6,180 nucleotides of DNA from contig CAZNCJ010000107.1 in assembly GCA_964571595.1 (NCBI GenBank), positions 1-6,180 on the forward strand, in the 5' to 3' direction. Made by a program: the position numbers and the translations under genes. The DNA comes from CALCKU01 sp964571595 (lineage in GTDB: Bacteria; Pseudomonadota; Alphaproteobacteria; Caulobacterales; Maricaulaceae). Under the pieces are notes generated by a model, which ran no database searches, had not been told where the DNA came from, and saw only the letters and a list, made by a program, of their open reading frames with translations. Of this stretch, positions 5,236-6,180 are shown in pieces; the first letter of the stretch is position 1, and each line of letters starts with the position of its first letter.

Positions 5236-6180
5236 TGTCATAGCGTCCAGACTCGCCTTGATGTCCGGCTTCCATATTGGTTTTAAGCAAGATTGGCGCG
5301 TCCCCAGTCTGGTGATCGCGCAGGCGCGCCGCCCATTTGGCCGGCTCCCAATAGGTCACGCGCGGGTCGGTCAGCCCTGCCGTGATGAGTATAGGCGGAT
5401 AAGACTTTGGCTTAACCTGATCATAAGGGGAGTAGGCCTCAATACGCTTATAGGCTTGCGGGTCGGTGATAGGATTGCCCCATTCGGGCCATTCCGGCGG
5501 GGTGAGGGGCAGGCTCTCATCACTCATGGTGTTGAGCACATCAACAAAAGGCACAGCCGCGATTATCCCGCCAAAGAGTTCCGGGGCCTGATTGACCGCC
5601 GCCCCGACAAGTAAGCCGCCCGCCGAGCCGCCATGGGCGACGAGCCTGCCTTGCGCGCTATAGCCCAGCTCGCATAAGGCGCGGCCGACATCGACGAAAT
5701 CGTCAAAGCTATTGGTTTTCTTCTCGAGCTTTCCGTCAAGATACCATTGATAGCCCTTGGACATGCCCCCGCGAATATGGGCGATGGCATTGACAAAACC
5801 GCGATCAACGAGCGAGAGTATGGTCGTGCGAAACCCTGCCGGAATAGTAATGCCGTAAGAGCCGTAACCATAGAGCAAAAGCGGGGCCTTGCCGTTAAGC
5901 GCGGTGGAGGCGCGGTAGAGCAGGGTGACGGGCACGCTTGCGCCGTCGCGGGCGGTAATATTGAGGCGCTCAGTTTTATACTCAGAGCTGTCATGGCCGC
6001 TGGGGATTTTCTGGGTTTTACGTAATATGCGCTCGCGCGTATCCATATTATAATCAAAGACCTGACGCGGCGTTTTCGGAGAAGCATAGCTAAAACGTAG
6101 CCACGGTGTTTCGTATTCATAACCACCCATTAGCCCTAAGCCGTAGGCAGGCTCATCAAAGTCGATGGCATGTTCCGTCT
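5177..6180 (-). CDS. ptrB: Oligopeptidase B (S9A prolyl-oligopeptidase family), C-terminal part
   Basis: Oligopeptidase B is a serine peptidase that cleaves short peptides after basic residues. The frame stays open to the window edge (TEHAIDFDEPAYGLG upstream of the internal Met at 6130), so 334 C-terminal codons are visible and the N-terminal beta-propeller part is mostly missing. Seen in order are the family linker RFSYASPKTP, the hydrolase entry PLLLYGYGSYG, the conserved DRGFVNAIAHIRGG, the nucleophile motif GGSAGG (Ser codon 5624-5626), VPFVDVLNTMSDESLPLT and EWGNP. The catalytic Asp is in GLTDPRVTYWEPAKW (codon 5366-5368) and the catalytic His in EAGHQGESGR (codon 5261-5263). All three catalytic residues are present, so the gene looks functional. 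It ends CPPA with TAA at 5177-5179, slightly shorter than the E. coli enzyme. GC content is high. Its 3' end is duplicated at 3924-4023. Confidence 0.95.
   Translation of the reverse strand, partial: TEHAIDFDEPAYGLGLMGGYEYETPWLRFSYASPKTPRQVFDYNMDTRERILRKTQKIPSGHDSSEYKTERLNITARDGASVPVTLLYRASTALNGKAPLLLYGYGSYGITIPAGFRTTILSLVDRGFVNAIAHIRGGMSKGYQWYLDGKLEKKTNSFDDFVDVGRALCELGYSAQGRLVAHGGSAGGLLVGAAVNQAPELFGGIIAAVPFVDVLNTMSDESLPLTPPEWPEWGNPITDPQAYKRIEAYSPYDQVKPKSYPPILITAGLTDPRVTYWEPAKWAARLRDHQTGDAPILLKTNMEAGHQGESGRYDSLKETALEYAFAVTVCPPA

Noticed and set aside
5059..5241. 60-codon minus-strand frame sharing AGKSMCGL with the 3884-4111 frame
   Set aside because: The shared peptide arises because both copies of the DNA repeat are translated past or across the ptrB stop. 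The frame overlaps the ptrB end out of phase and has no independent support.
5156..5614. 152-codon plus-strand open frame antisense to ptrB
   Set aside because: It is a high-GC shadow of a well-supported gene with all catalytic motifs in place; the peptide has no recognisable features.
5563..6126. 187-codon minus-strand frame overlapping ptrB
   Set aside because: It is a shifted-frame shadow of ptrB with arginine/serine-rich, low-complexity composition typical of GC-rich out-of-frame translation.
1..6180. CRISPR arrays, tRNA or rRNA genes
   Set aside because: No regularly spaced short repeats, no tRNA cloverleaf with a TTCRANNC-type T arm, and no rRNA-like sequence were noticed on either strand. 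The 8-base GGATCACC before the lipoprotein ATG matches the 16S 3' end only by chance.

Overview
The window looks like a piece of an alphaproteobacterial chromosome, most likely from the Caulobacterales/Hyphomonadales-type marine lineages. That placement is an inference from protein style (a TonB / secreted TPR protein / ExbD cluster with paired cysteines, and a PtrB-type oligopeptidase); no rRNA or other taxonomic marker is present.

Left half (1-2931, plus strand): an energy-transduction cluster. The window opens with the last codons of an upstream gene whose tail resembles the C-terminus of the TPR protein further along, followed by a strong intrinsic terminator with a duplicated 3' arm. A sigma70-like promoter then drives tonB (261-887), a secreted TPR protein (968-2461), a possible 18-codon coupling ORF (2465-2521) and exbD (2533-2931). 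ExbD is a proton-channel subunit that normally works with ExbB; TonB would carry the energy across the periplasm to outer-membrane receptors, and the TPR protein probably acts as a periplasmic partner. No exbB is in the window, so it must be encoded elsewhere. If the upstream tail is a true paralog, the locus is a tandem array of such modules.

Middle (2932-5120): genes on the minus strand that look acquired. An AT-rich orphan lipoprotein gene (3056-3847) faces exbD convergently. A membrane-anchored M23 (LytM-type) metallopeptidase gene (4102-5049) lies between it and the oligopeptidase gene.

Right end (5177-6180, minus strand): the C-terminal catalytic half of oligopeptidase B (ptrB), running off the window. 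Its Ser, Asp and His catalytic residues are all visible.

The main structural surprise is a direct repeat of about 100 bp. The 3' end of ptrB (5121-5235) is present again at 3924-4023, and the two copies bracket the M23 gene. The shared block ends abruptly inside the ptrB coding sequence, with 56 identical bases at that edge. This is the footprint expected if the M23 segment was inserted at the ptrB 3' end with restoration of the gene's tail, or if a segmental duplication occurred. No integrase or transposase is visible in the window.
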